Shown: piece after piece, positions 12,877 to 26,435 of the stretch
Position numbering within the stretch: the first letter of the stretch is position 1
How the letters are laid out: each line of letters starts with the position of its first letter
Assembly: GCF_910591885.1 (NCBI RefSeq)
Contig: NC_063274.1
Location: forward strand, 9,963,725 to 10,027,724
DNA from: Bombus terrestris
Taxonomy: Eukaryota > Arthropoda > Insecta > Hymenoptera > Apidae
Direction of reading: 5' to 3'
DNA length: 64,000 nucleotides
Made by a program: the position numbers and the translations under genes
The notes under the pieces: generated by a model
What the model was told of the DNA's origin: nothing
What the model saw: only the letters and a program-made list of their open reading frames with translations
Databases searched by the model: none

Positions 12877-15800
12877 ATAATAATTTACCTCATGTACGAA
12901 TTAAAATTGTCATTATCAGATCGTAGAATCTTAGTTACTATTTCAGCTAGTTCGCAGTTCAGTGACGAAATCCGACCACAACGAGCGGAGAATGTGGTTC
13001 AGTGGTACTTTGACCAACTCTCTTTAAACATGATTTCGCAAAGCAGAATCAGCAAACGAGCGCTACATTAAAAAATTCTGCGCGGACAGTGCCAAATACG
13101 AGCGTGCGCTCGTAACCAGGACTTAGACGGAATGTAGGGGAGCAAACATTAAGAGAACAAAGTGTACTCTAGGAAATACGCTTCCGCGAGAAGTCGTTCG
13201 AAACGAAACGCACGTAGTAACCTTAGGAATTGTGTTGCAGTGTAACTGTTTTTAAAGGAAGAGAACGCGGAAATATCGTGTGTAGTTTTGGTCCGTACTA
13301 TTCTACTGGGAATTTTTGGTACATTGTGAATAATACAATACGTGGATGTAAAAGTAAGATGTTTTCGTAGAAATGGTATTTTTTCTAATCTTTTTTCTGG
13401 TTTTATATTTTTTTCATATTAATATAATCTCTCCAAAATTCGAATCGTATCGTTAATCCATCGGAAAATAAACGCAGATTTAATCATGCATGTGGCTTAT
13501 AAAAAGTTCAATGATTTGAAATCTCCAATTATGTGCCTTGTAAAAATATAAATCTTGATAAAAGTATCTTACTTTCTTAGCCATTTATTTATACCAAATG
13601 TAAACAGATAGTAGCGTTATAAAACTTCAATGAGACGTAAGGTACCTACGCGATATTTATTAAAAAAATGATGCTTTCAAAATAGTATACTCTATCTAGT
13701 AAGTATATCTATTTACGTCTTACTAATAAGGTCGTCCGGTCGTTCGACATCGTCTCGCATACTCGCCGGGGAAGTTAGTGGAGTACAGTCTCGGAAAAAA
13801 CACCGGTGGAATGGCGACGGAGTATTGTTAGCTAGCCAGACACCGATTTAATGTTTGGTTGAACTACCACGGCCTCATTAAACCTCGGCCTCGTACGTAT
13901 TTTCCGTCTCCGAGATAAGGAAGTAGGAAAAGCAGACGGAAAAACGTTTCTTGCGAGAGCGCGCCATTGCGTACTTTCGTTTTTCGGGTACAGGAAACAG
14001 GGATAGTAATCATGCTCGTTGTTTTCACTGATCTCTCTTCTCCTTTAACGACGAAAAGCACTCGATGCTGTTTCAGAAGATATTCATCGTAAGGTGTTCC
14101 CCTCGTCCCCTTTAATAATTGTTTCTGTTGTTAGGAGTAAATAAAAGTCTCATTCTACTTTAGCAAAGAATCTCCGTAATCGTGCTCGCAAGAAAATTAA
14201 TGTCGCTTAAGTAGATAAGATTTGCGACAGAACGGAATTTCTTCCGGTATCTCAGTCTCTGCTTCTTTCGCACGTAATTAAAGCCATCTGAACGTTGAAT
14301 ATACTTGAAACGTAGTTCCTGTTCTTTCCTTTCGCTTATTTGACGGAGAGTTACCGAAATTCGCATAAATACGAATAAATACTTAAGATTCCTTTCTTAC
14401 GCTGAACAATTTTTACTCGTTTTGCGTTCCCTCATCGTAAATACATCGCAACGACTTATCGTTTGATCTTCCTCGGCTACGTTTAAGTCGCGATTAGTAT
14501 CGGTAGAGCGGCAGCCGTTCACTTTAACAATGACGAATGTTAGGTATTACGTGTACGAAGGAAGATTTGCATTGCAAAGGCTGTTCGGTACAGGGCGCAA
14601 TTGGCAACGTTTGCCACGAAGTGGCACACACAGTGTATCTACTTGCGTCGGGTATACTTGACCGGCAAATAATTGCGGAAAATTTGTATTCGTAATTTTT
14701 GTTCTCTCAAACGTTTTTTTACGAACTTACTTGTAAGAATGTGGAAAAGTAACGAACGAATTGCGTTCGACTAATAAAAAGAACAGGTTATACTCGCGGT
14801 GTTCTCATTTATTAAAATACGAAGGGGATAATGATAACGAAAAATAGAAAAAATTCAAGATTGACTGTCTATTAAAAATAGGTTGAGATTTTAAGATTAA
14901 TAACGTGACACGAAGTTCATTCAAATCATGGTATGTTATTTGGTCTGGCAGTAAATTTCGCATAATCGTAAGAAACTTGAACGAACGACAAAATAAAATA
15001 AGATTCGTACGAAACGAATTTCATTAAAAAATACTCTATTCGTACCAAACATAAAATATATTTCTGAATTCAACACTTCTAATGAGCATCGACAACTGTC
15101 TCCCGAATAGTACACATATCGGATGGACTTTTTATAGAGCAGAACGGTTAAATCGATTATCAGAACAATTCTCAACGTATCGATGTCTCCACTCGGCATT
15201 GTGGTTGCGAGCAATCTTGCACATATTGATCCAAGGAATTATAGAGACACCGCAAGTGCAAACGTTCTGATTTACGTTGATTAATTACGCGATGTTTGAC
15301 CTAATTGAACGTCTTGCCGCGCGATTCGATAATTCCGTCTTAACGATCCAACACAACCTGCATGTACTGTACACATATCGTGCTTGCTCGATGATGGTCG
15401 CTATTAAAATTGAAAAGCCAGGGGAACACCGGGTCGTCGAGGACTGCGCGGAGAATTAAAAATCGTGGCGCAACGGGTCGTTTTCGCGAGAAAGAAATTG
15501 CGCGGCACACTTTTTCCCACCGCTCTTTTATATTTCGCGAGTTACGTCATACGCGTTTAAATCAAGCGCGAGCGGCCTGTTTGCACACGCTGGCATTTTT
15601 CTTGAGCAGGAGACTCTACCTTGGTTTGAGGTTGGTTATATTACATGTTAAAACGGGCGAATTATGTTGCTCGTTGTTCTACGAACGGAATTTGCAATAG
15701 TCGTAACCAGTGTTGGTCATTTTTCCCTGTGTGTTGCGAACTTTACAAAACGAAGTTTACTTTCAAAGTTGCTATACTTTATCATCCAGTGAGCCACTCC

Positions 15801-17640
15801 TGCGAAACAAATTTTATTCCGCCGATTTATTTCTGCCTCTGTTTTCATATTTTTTTCTCTCACCTGTTCTTCCTGTCGTTTCACTCGTAACAAGTTGAGA
15901 CAAATGAAACTGTGATCTCAATTCGTAACGCACCGTGAAAATGTTTTTTTATCGATCGATATATCGGACAGATTGCGATCGTTTTTGCTACGAGACGCAT
16001 GACGTGTCATACAGAGTTGGCAAGTTGGCATGCGGAAGGAATGTTCGATAGATCCACCTGTCACAGGATCATAAGGCACACTAATTTTTGTTCGTGACCA
16101 AAACTGTCGTATCTCGAATCGAATGATATAGCATTGTATCACGAAGAGAATGAACGAGACACATCTATCAATTCAGAGGAATAAACAATTTCGAAGTATT
16201 GGAACTACTACAGACATAAACCCTGAATCCTGACCATTAATATACCATAAAAACTGTGAACACACGTGATCTATCTTTGCATATCATCTTATTCCATCAA
16301 GAACCTAACAGGTTTGGGTCTTTCGAAGTATCAAGTTTCTCGTACCTGTCATTTTATTAGCCATCTTCTCGTTTCTATTCCTTCAAACTTGCCACTCCTT
16401 CAAAATCAAAATTCATACGATCTATCATAAATTTATTATCCAGAACTAATTACGCAGGATGAAATTCCGACCAACGTTTTTATCATTTGCCTGTGAAAGA
16501 CAGACTCAAAATTGTAACATCATTGAAACGGTTCGTTAAGTCACGTTTTTGTTAGCGACATTTTCGGGCTCTGAATAGTCGCTGCGAAGCTCGTATAATC
16601 CGTATGTTTAAAATGATACCCAATTATTGGACCAATTACTCGGCCAGATTCCGCGTTGTAGCATTTGCCTTCATAAAAGATACAAAATCGGCGCGTTCTG
16701 ATAGCGGTGTTAATTAAACGAGGGGTTGAAGGGCACGCGAATTCCACTGCGAACTCGCCGGGAATTCCCATGGAAACATCACCATCGGTTCGCGCTAATA
16801 ACGTCCTCGATCGATCTTTATGTACAAATGACTTGCAAACGATGATACGCGAATGGGTACTTACTATAGAGTTACTGTTGCCACCAACGAGTAATAAACG
16901 GGCTTAACACTCGATGGTTGATGTTTGTTGACGGAATCTGACTACGATTCCATCGGTGGAATACAGGAACTGGTATTTTATTGCAGCCAACCGGAGTTGG
17001 ATCAAGAGAAACAGCTTGTGGTTGCAAATGGTTTTCCGCATGGTGTGGATTCGGGCAAAGATTGATTTTTTGGAAATTGTGATCGTTTCTAGAGGATTAG
17101 AAATAGAATTTAAGTTTGCACGTACATTTGCTGAATATCAACTGTTTAACATCTGGTATAGATTATGAAAACTCGAGGATATCTTTCTATGTACTTGAAA
17201 TTAGTAAACGTAATGTATAAAGTCGAAAAGAATGGCATACGCTTCGTTCCAGATTGGTTTAATACACAAAGACCCGTCACAAAGGTTGTTTAGCAAACTC
17301 GATTTATTGATAAACTGTTAATAATTTACTTTCCTTTCATACGACACTCGAAGGACAAAAGCGAACCACGTGCTTTACTCCAACAGCATTTCGTATGTTA
17401 TGAATCCACGTTAACTGAACGTATTTCATATAATTTAGCAGAGATGTCCGTAAATGAATTTTCTTCGTAACGTACCGTATTTGATGACTGCAATACAAGC
17501 TTCCGCTCACTTCAAATACTCCAATTACAAGTATGTAGATATTTGAAAATTCACGAAGCGTAACATCTAACAACCCACAATTAGCATCAGTCTGCTCAAT
17601 CATACTGCCTTAAGAACTGTCCCATATTGCTTGCAAGAAT
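12877..17640. other. Non-coding stretch, no gene recognised
   Basis: AT-rich DNA with moderate CpG-rich patches near 12,950-13,280, 13,720-14,060, 15,280-15,640 and 16,540-16,900. Open frames do not exceed 96 codons and overlap on opposite strands. On the minus strand, AACAG followed by GTGAGA at about 15,856 is a good donor-like site, but a purine-rich stretch precedes it and no acceptor or open exon accompanies it. No repeat or RNA gene was recognised. Confidence 0.6.
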
Positions 17641-18560
17641 ATTACCATCTCGAGACACTTAGCGACTAGCGCTATTTGAGTTTCGCAAGCGTTCGCTAGC
17701 TCCAACCACAGGTCTCAGGTTACGTTTGTTACGCCAACTTACATATGTCCGCACGCAGCGAACATTCATGCGAGCAGGTGGAATGTGCGCTAGTCGCATA
17801 CTTAGGAGCCAGATCTGACTGCTCGTTAAATAGTGGGTAGATGTTAGACTACCCGAACACGCCGTGACCTATGTGTGCTACGTATTACAGTTCTAGGCTG
17901 TTGTAATGTTCCGATATTCTTCTTCGTGGACAACCCCGCGTGTAGCGTGTGCATGCATGCTCCACCAGGTCACCGATAGAATAGAGGCTGACGTGAGCAG
18001 ATCTGCAGGGGTTCTCTGACCTTCCCCTTCGTAGGGTCGCATGTCGAAGCTGGTCGACTATGTTCTGGAAGCTTTATGTAGTGCACTGTTGTGCTGTTCT
18101 CCCGTGACCCTATTGGAGCCATTATCAAACCGTGCATTTTCTCTTTTCTCCTCATGTGCTTTTTTTCTCATAAGTCAATGTCGTTTCTTGGTTCCTTGTC
18201 TTAACGGCTTCGCTCAAAGTTCACGGGTGTTTAGACATTACGTCAAATATTTGAACTGGACTCTAGCTCTGATTTATCCAGACCCCATCAGCGGGTAATC
18301 TGAAACCCCTTGATCCCGTATAGACCGCCCTGGGTTCCTCTCATATCCTACCAGTTTGAATTAGTTCCGACCCGCCTGTGAACCTGGCCGCCCTCGATCA
18401 GTTTCGCCTTGTTTGGATCCACCGGCTTCACGGACGGATTCTTCGACCTAGCAACAGTTGGGGAGGGTCAAGAAAGGCCTGGCTAGGTAGAGGAGAATAA
18501 TGGAAGGAAGTTGCGGAGGGTTCACCTGCGAGGGTATTCGTAAAGTACCTCGTAATCGGT
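17641..18560. other. Block of different base texture, origin unknown
   Basis: By eye this stretch has more C and G runs (CCCC, GGGG, GGCC, CTGG, CCTGG) and fewer of the TTCG/CGAA words that pervade the rest of the window. It falls back abruptly to AT-rich, poly-pyrimidine sequence near 18,600. Overlapping open frames of 61 and 85 codons on opposite strands (17,970-18,298) have no recognisable domain. An old mobile-element insertion, a non-coding RNA exon or an ordinary GC-rich patch would all fit. I saw no terminal repeats or target duplication. Confidence 0.25.
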
Positions 18561-21500
18561 TTATGGCAGTCCCATTGGAAATATTCTGTCGATTCTTTAG
18601 TCCATGTAATAGAATTTTCAAGAAGACGAATTACACTTCTTTCTTTTTTCTTTTTTGACATTTGGTATTTAGCTTTAGAAAGTAAACCGATGTAACGTTG
18701 CATAAATTACCTTGTTCTCTTCTTAAGGAAACAAGGAATTAGGTGCTACATGTAACATCTGTTAGAGAAAACCAGAATCAACCCAAGCGGACTACATATT
18801 AAGTCTTGAACCGTGACACGTGATTTCCAGGTGGTAAAGATCCTTCGATAGAGGCGCCTGGTTTAATCTAATGGTGTATAATACACGGAGCTTTTGACAT
18901 TCAGATGTGGTACCGTTTTAGCTTTAGGATCTTGGGTTTACCTTTGAGATATGTAGCGGTTTAGTCGCGAACTAATTAAGTCGCGCTTCATCTTAACGCT
19001 TGGAGATAACTACTTGAATTTCTTTCCTTACAGAATATCATTTAAATGTTGAACTCGACATTTAATTTCTCCTTCATATTCATAACTCCTACTTTTTTTT
19101 ATTAATTTCTAACCTTTTGCCGCTACTATACCAGCAACATGTATACTGTAAGTTAACATTAATGCTATACCAAATCAAGCATAATGACAACCTATTAGCC
19201 CAACATCTTTTCTAAAAACATCAATGTACCTTGTAAAGGTTCTCGTATCCATATATGTAAAAGAATCTTTCCGAAGAATTCAATCTGCCTCCTCCCAATC
19301 AAACATCGTAAAAGTCGAGATTCTCCTCCAAAATTCCACGCTTCGTAGTAAGAATACCACGCGTGCAACGGTTCGTCGATTTTTCTTAGCAGGTATGCAT
19401 CAACAGTCGTTTCCTATGAAAAGGGGGGCCTGCGACTACTTTTTAACAGGGGCTTGGTTGTAAGCGTTAGAGAACAAAGGTGGTTTGGACATGCAGCCTT
19501 ACATAGTGGCAAAAGGGTAGATAGATAGATCGGCGGTTCCGTTGCTTGTTACGTGGTATGTCTGGGACAATATATGCGTGCACACACGAACCGTACTCGC
19601 TCCGTACTTATACGGCATTACCATTGCAGGTAATCCGGGCGATAACGTACCGTATCTTGCGCTCCACGACTCGTTGTTCGGCATTATGAGCGGAGATACT
19701 AATACGGACGGTCGCGAAGATATTGCGCTCCCAGAAACACACTATAGAAATCCAAATCTCCGCACAGATGGCAGATATTTCATAAATAATTCGCGTAGCG
19801 TAACTCTGGCCGCGTGAGAATCACCAGGGGACGCTTCCTGCTCGGGGAACGTTGCTTTCAATAGGGCTCGCTTTTCCTTTCGCTCGTTATCCTCGTTGTC
19901 CAAGGGTGATTTTCCGATGGTAACCTCGATAGTAAGCGATCAAATGTTAAGTATCGGCGGATATGTTATTGGGGTATTTATGAAAGTTCGTGGAGCGTTA
20001 TCAAATTATTTTGTCTATACATATGGCGTTCACTGTGTAGGAAGTTGCCATACATTGGGAAACTTGGAATAACGGAACTGGGATACTGTTTTCACATTAA
20101 AATAAATTAGAATTTACTCTCAAATGTATGTAGTATTTTATGTCATATTTACGCGTAGACCGGCCGCGAGATTTCCTGCGGTGAAACATTAATGTTGCGC
20201 TGCGCTGTCTAGATCGTAGTCGATATTTTAGTTTCAACTCGCGGACATTTTATCGTTCGTACACTATGTTTTCGGGGATATTTGCATTCGTATTGTGTGT
20301 TTTATGTTACTACATTTACATTGAAAATGAATATAGTTATGTAGTGGATTTTAATTTTACTTTCCTGTTTCTCAATTAGTAACAACATTTATATTTATGC
20401 GATCCAGTTAGATCGGAAAATGTAGCTCCTATAAGATAGCTGATTTTATTGTCTACGTTTAGTATACGGAAGAAAACTGATCGCGGTGAGATTTCGAATT
20501 TTTCCTTCTTGGAATTTCGTCATTCGGACGCGTGCTCGTGATTGGCGTCGCTGCACAATCAGTGACCGTTGAACAGTCCAGACAGTTACGCTCGACCGAG
20601 CGAAGAAATGCACGCGCCCCATTGATTTATTTATTGTCGAACGCATGAACCGCCCCACGAGCCTCTTATTCCAAGTATTTTAATTGCCTGAATAAAACGC
20701 ACGAGTGTATCGACCACGTGATACAAGAAAAACGTAGTACAAGTAGTTTGGAATGCGCTGTGATCTTTCTTCTGCACTTTCCTTCATGTTTCGTGTTTAC
20801 TTGATATTTTCTTAGTTTAACATTGAGATTATTGTTATATATCGTTATATATTTTTTTATATATATCTTTCATTCTAATGTATCTGGTATAAGTTTTGTG
20901 GTTTAGTCGTCGATAGTTCGAGCGTTAAATTATGAGTTTGGCTGAAATTTCATGGGGATACCCTACGGGATACTTTAAAATTAGACTCTTAGCTAAATAA
21001 GTACGTTTTTTAGCCTAATGGATGCGCGGTACCAGTTATCAGTTGGTTATTTACTGGTTACGTATTACAAAAAACGTCCCACTTTCTTGCGTAAGTGCTA
21101 TGACTAAGTGATAAGAATAAATGTAGGTTGAAATATATGAAATAATTTCAGGAAATAAAAATTCCAAGGTATTTTAAGAAATAGTAGTTGTTCAACATAA
21201 TAACATATCATGTTACAAAGTATAGTTAACAAAGAATGTCTATAGTAGTTTAAATCGTTATGCAAATCGAACGTAACAGTTGTAACGAGAATAAGGCAGT
21301 AGAATTACAATGAGAGAATTCCGTTCGAATACGTATCGTTATGAATATAGATAAAAAGGTATATTGAACTCGAGCGAATATGACTTATTAATATCGAGAA
21401 TAAAAATAGGCGGTGAAAAAATAGAAATTATATCAACAAGATAATTACTTGCGTACGGTACGAGGCCATTGACTTATCAAGTCCGATATTTATAATTGCA

Positions 21501-24500
21501 AGTTGAAATTCAATAGTTTCGATAAAAAATTTTCATTAATATAGTGGTTTTTCAGGAATAAAATTATTCGCACTAATAATTATTGATACACTGAACCCGG
21601 AATTTAAAAATTTTGATAGAGAATAGTTATCTATAATAACCTTCCGAGCATCACATAATTCAAGAATTATTCGTAAAATAAGATTAATTTTTGATCGCTA
21701 TTTCAGCGCCGTTCAAACTTTTCTCCCGAGAGACAGGTGCCATCCCAATTATAATCTTTTAATTTTAAACCACGAAATCGTGAGTCTTTCATGGTTGACC
21801 TCTTAGTATCGTGCGGTTTCTTTGATGACGAACGAACACGTTGAGCAAAACAACGGGTGGGAAAGTATCTCCTCATTTGCATATATCCGACTACTAATTA
21901 AAGACAGTATTAATAATGAAACGCACGGAGTAACACGGTGAATTCTATTGCGCGAAGATTATTCAGCAACGGATGATGAAATATGGTAAAACCTGGCTAC
22001 GTCCACAAACAGGAAGAAATTTATTGCTAATTGATTGCACCAATTAACGTGGCCGATACTTTCTAATTACGCTGTCCGTCCGTTTTTCCGTTGGTCCGTC
22101 CGTATGACAGACGAGAAACGTTTTTGCAAGTCAAAACAGCTGTTTTTACAGAGCAACCTGGACTGATAATTGCGCGAAGCAATCGGCGCGGCGCGACGTT
22201 CAATTTCAACGAATTGCCGTGTGAATGCGTGATAAAGGCGAACAGTTATTTGAATATTTTACCGGGTGCTCATTAATTATGCAACGCTTGCCGTGTTACG
22301 AGTCGGAGCAGAGCTCAATTGTGGTAATCGCTCGACCTTAATCGCGCCGTCGATCGATCTTTGTCGATCATTGCGAAATCGATTACTGGTGGGGAGAGCA
22401 GAACGACGAATCTGAAATTTATTCCTATTTTCTCTTTTAAGGCTATGATTACACTGCTCAGTATAACTGTCATTTTAAGGGATGAAATAACTAGAAAACG
22501 ATATTATGCCCGTATCTATTCTTATAAGGATCCATGTATGAAGATCGCCGGGACAATAGTTCATCAGAAAATGCATTCTGTTCAAAGCAACCATAGCTTT
22601 AGTAGCGATGGTGACAAATTTCTGGAAAGTACGTGATAGTGATCAAAGTCAGAAGCTTGACAGAATCTACACGAATGCCTGGAGGCTAATGCAGTCTAAT
22701 AATTGTCCAATGTGGACGTTGAACATATATCTTTGCTTGCAGCATGGATGCATTAGAGATATCACGTATCGACCCGATTGCAGCGGCGGAATTGGAAATG
22801 TTGAAGCGTGGCGATGCATGATTTTGCGAATTCAAGTGAAAGTGAAATTACGCGAGTTAGGGTTCGACGCAATGAAAGATCCATTCTATGTCGGTATCGG
22901 TATATGACAAAGTTGAATTTGTCTGTATGAAGAAAATTGCTGGATTAATATGATGAATTATCCTAACCACGCATAGATGGTAATGTCACTTTCTCTCTGA
23001 GTGGCTGTAAAAAAAATTTCAACAAAAAGACACTTGGCACGTTATTTTTGTTCACCAGCGCTCGTTTTCGTACTATGGATTTTTATCGAAAGTTTAACGA
23101 ACCACAATATTGACGTGTTTTAGTAAATATTACTGTGTTGAATTCATTGAATTCATTTCGGGATGCTTTGGAGTTTTCCATCGAAATAAATAATACTATA
23201 TCTAAGTAGACTTCTTTTATTAGAAAAGAATTCTTCTAATATCGTTAGGCCATCTATCATCGATCGAAACGTATCGGTACAGTAATTACGAAAATAAATT
23301 TTCCTTCCAATCTACTAGTCCAATCAGACAACGATGAATCGATGACGGATTTAAAGCAGAACGCATTGTAGCTCCGTCGTTTATATCTCGTCCCCTTGAC
23401 ATTGCCATTGCATTTTGTAACGCGTCACAGTGCTTGTTTCGCGCGTGTTCGCCAGTCTGCCGCCAGTTTACGCATGCTCGCGTGATGTTACGGTTAAGAG
23501 AGTGCTCGCGATCCACGATATTCTATTTCTGATCCGTCACGCTGGACGCGAAGATTTGTCGGACACTTCACACTCGAGATTGCGAATGTACAGATGTCCT
23601 GTTCTCTTACTGCGCATCAGAGAACGTAATTTTCGTTGTATGACTTGTTCCGCTCAGAATTTCCATAATTAAACTAACTAGGGAAAGATGGATGACTTGT
23701 TGAGATAGAATTATTGCCCTTTGTCCAGTTTTCTAACACAAATTGGCTAAATTCTAGGGAAATTGAAATTTTAGAACAACTGAAAAATTATTCATATATA
23801 TAACCAACATGATCGATGTGAAGTACAATTTTTTGAATCAGAACCCGGAAAATTTCAAAAACTAGTTATATCGTGTGTTAAGATTTCTGGTTATTCGTGT
23901 AAAAGAAATGATACCGTTGTTTGCATCAAAATCCACGAATGAAGACCTTTAAAATTTACGAACGCTTTAGTCTTTTACCTTTACTACATTTATTAATAAA
24001 GGACTGAATTTTTAAGCCTCTCCTATTACTTTATCCATCGTCTTTTTCCACTTGTTAGCCAAAAAGTTATGAATGAAAAAATAATTCATCATTTGTATCC
24101 GAAGCGAAGATTGAAGCGATCCACATGATAGAGAACTTCGTTGATTAATAATGCACTAGCAAAGGAACGAAAAACACGATTCAGAGTGAGTGAGAGGTGA
24201 ACTTTCTGATTTAGTTGACGGGAAAAATTGTCAGCAAAAATGTTTACATATCATTGCCTGTAGCAGCGCAATATATCTGGGATGAAATAGAGTTGGAGAA
24301 TTGTTCGCGGATCCCATTTCCCTTTTCTCGCACGAGCAGAAGTTTTCCGGTAGTTGAAGATTGCCTCGAACTGGAAAAGAGCTACATAATGCGGCTGGCT
24401 GAAGAAGAATGAACAAGATGGTACTTTCGATCGTGATTGTAACGCAAGACGATCCATTTATTAAACCTTCTGCTCCTTTCTATTCTATTTTTCTTGAACG

Positions 24501-26393
24501 TTCTCTCGTTTCGATAAACTTCACAGCGAATTCCAATTGAGTTTCGATCGAAAGGGAACGAATATAGCGGAACACGACGCATTATGTAATACTTTCTTAA
24601 GAAATAAAAAAAGAAGATTCACATCTTTCGAACTCTGTGCAAAACGCGTCTCTTTTTTCAACGAACGTTTTTATTTTCGCTTAAATAATTCTTTGAAGAT
24701 AATACGCTGTTAGAAACGATTCAAACACGTTTATACGCATTTGTGAGCATATAAACACCGGTGAGAACATCTCGAGCGTTTTCAGTAGAAAAATGTCAAA
24801 TGCAGAACGGCTTGGTCGTGTCACCCGCCAGACACAGCTTCGAGATTTTGGCTACTATGAAAAACACTGCTGTTGTCAATATCATTTTCTCGCGTGCACT
24901 GAAAGGAAGCGAAAAAAGCTGCTCGTAACTTGGTCACTTGGAAAAAGTTGAAGTATCGAATTATTTATCTGTTTTTCCTATGATGATATAAGTATCTGTA
25001 GGAAATTATTATACAACATAAAAGATTCTAAGCATGCGAACGCGTTAGTGATACGATACGTTTGTCTTCCGATGATTCTTGTAATAATCTAAGTTATATT
25101 TTTTGTGTTTCTATATATGTATGGAGCATCTGAAGTATTTGATTCACAACACATCGCTAGATAACTTTGAGGTATTTCTATAGCGTATTGAGGCAGGTTG
25201 CCAATGAATTCGAACAACACTTGACAGTTTCGAACGAGAGAGATCTATGATAAAACGTTTAGAAGCTTATATTCGAGTCTGGAATGTGACCACTGGAAAA
25301 GATTTCTACAAGACATGTAGACAAGTGGTACAAAGACGGAGATATATAGAACATCTATTTATATGTGAACTACACTTTCTTTCTTATGTTCACTTATTTT
25401 GAAACATATACTTATTATTACCTCAAATCGATAGAAACCCACCGAACATCGGAATAGTTGCAGCGTTTCGATCGAGACCGAAGTATCCGAACGATACGCG
25501 CGGTATAAGGAAACAATACTCCCAGAATCCGTAAAGTATGAGGCCATTGTGTACTAGAACGATAGTTATTCCGGAAAGAAGCATTATCGGTCAGCATTGA
25601 TTCGGAACTATACATCGTACATTATCCTTTCCATAAACGAGTATCGACGCGGTCACGTCATCATCGATAATAATCGTATTAATCGTAAAATATGGTGTTG
25701 CTCGATAGGATTTCTCGCATCTATACGATCTGGGTTTCACGCGTCGAACGGTAAAACACCGTACTCTCGTGCGTATCGCCGGCAATATCTCGGGTTTGCT
25801 TCATTTCGAGACGCAACACGGTCTTGTGTGCTCATCCCTTTCTCCTCTAATTGCGTACCGAGTACAAGGCAGACGTTCGGTTCAATTTTCTGGCCAACGA
25901 GTCGGACGGGGATTGTCAGGATATGATAAATACCGTGTCTCGGTTTCACGGTGCGTGAGACAGCCTTATCGTCGGCATCGATCGTAGATTTATCGGCCGT
26001 TGTTCGTTCGACTCTTCAGAAAATCAATTCCACGCGCGCGAACCAGAGACTCCATCTCGATTTCTCGAGCGGAGAGGCCGACTTTAATACGGTCGTGAGT
26101 AGTGGACCGTCCGTAATCGCGACGAGGTCATTAATCTGGCGAGCATCGGCCACGTCGTGGCTCTTCTGTCTCCTCGGAGGACCTACTGTTCGATATTGAT
26201 CCCTTGGACCGTCTTGGATCGCTGTCTCTAACATTAACTCGACTTTCCGTGGCTACCGTCTTCGTTACACGTCGTTTTCCTTAACTTCGTCGTGTCCTCG
26301 TCGTTGTTTTGAAGAGGGCACGTAGGTATAATCAAACGCACGATGGAATAGCCCTTCGGTAACTGTCGCGCCAACGTAAGGCAGCAGAATTGT

Positions 26394-26396
<3 letters not shown>
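18561..26396. other. Non-coding stretch, no gene recognised
   Basis: Long AT-rich runs (especially 18,600-19,320, 20,000-21,720 and 24,560-25,400) alternate with CpG-richer islands (19,540-19,960, 22,060-22,340, 23,290-23,650, 25,430-26,340). A frame at 19,542-19,817 (91 codons) reads smoothly but has a competing 61-codon frame on the other strand and no domain I recognise. The string TTTTTCTTAGCAG followed by GTATGC at 19,380-19,398 resembles a weak fused acceptor and donor. No RNA gene or mobile element was recognised. Confidence 0.55.

Positions 26397-26427
<31 letters not shown>
26397..26427. repeat. (GA)15 microsatellite
   Basis: Fifteen perfect GA units run from 26,397 to 26,426 with one more G, then GGAGGGAGG. 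The run forces the serine-leucine repeats seen in minus-strand frames here, which shows those frames are not genes. GA runs are binding sites for GAGA-type factors in insects, but nothing shows such a use here. Confidence 0.95.
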
Positions 26428-26433
<6 letters not shown>

Positions 26434-26435
26434 AG

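Noticed and set aside
19542..19817. 91-codon plus-strand frame reading like a real protein (GDTNTDGREDIALPE)
   Set aside because: It suggests a calcium-loop-like DTNTDGREDI motif, but one motif by eye is not enough. A competing frame on the other strand and no flanking exon make chance more likely.
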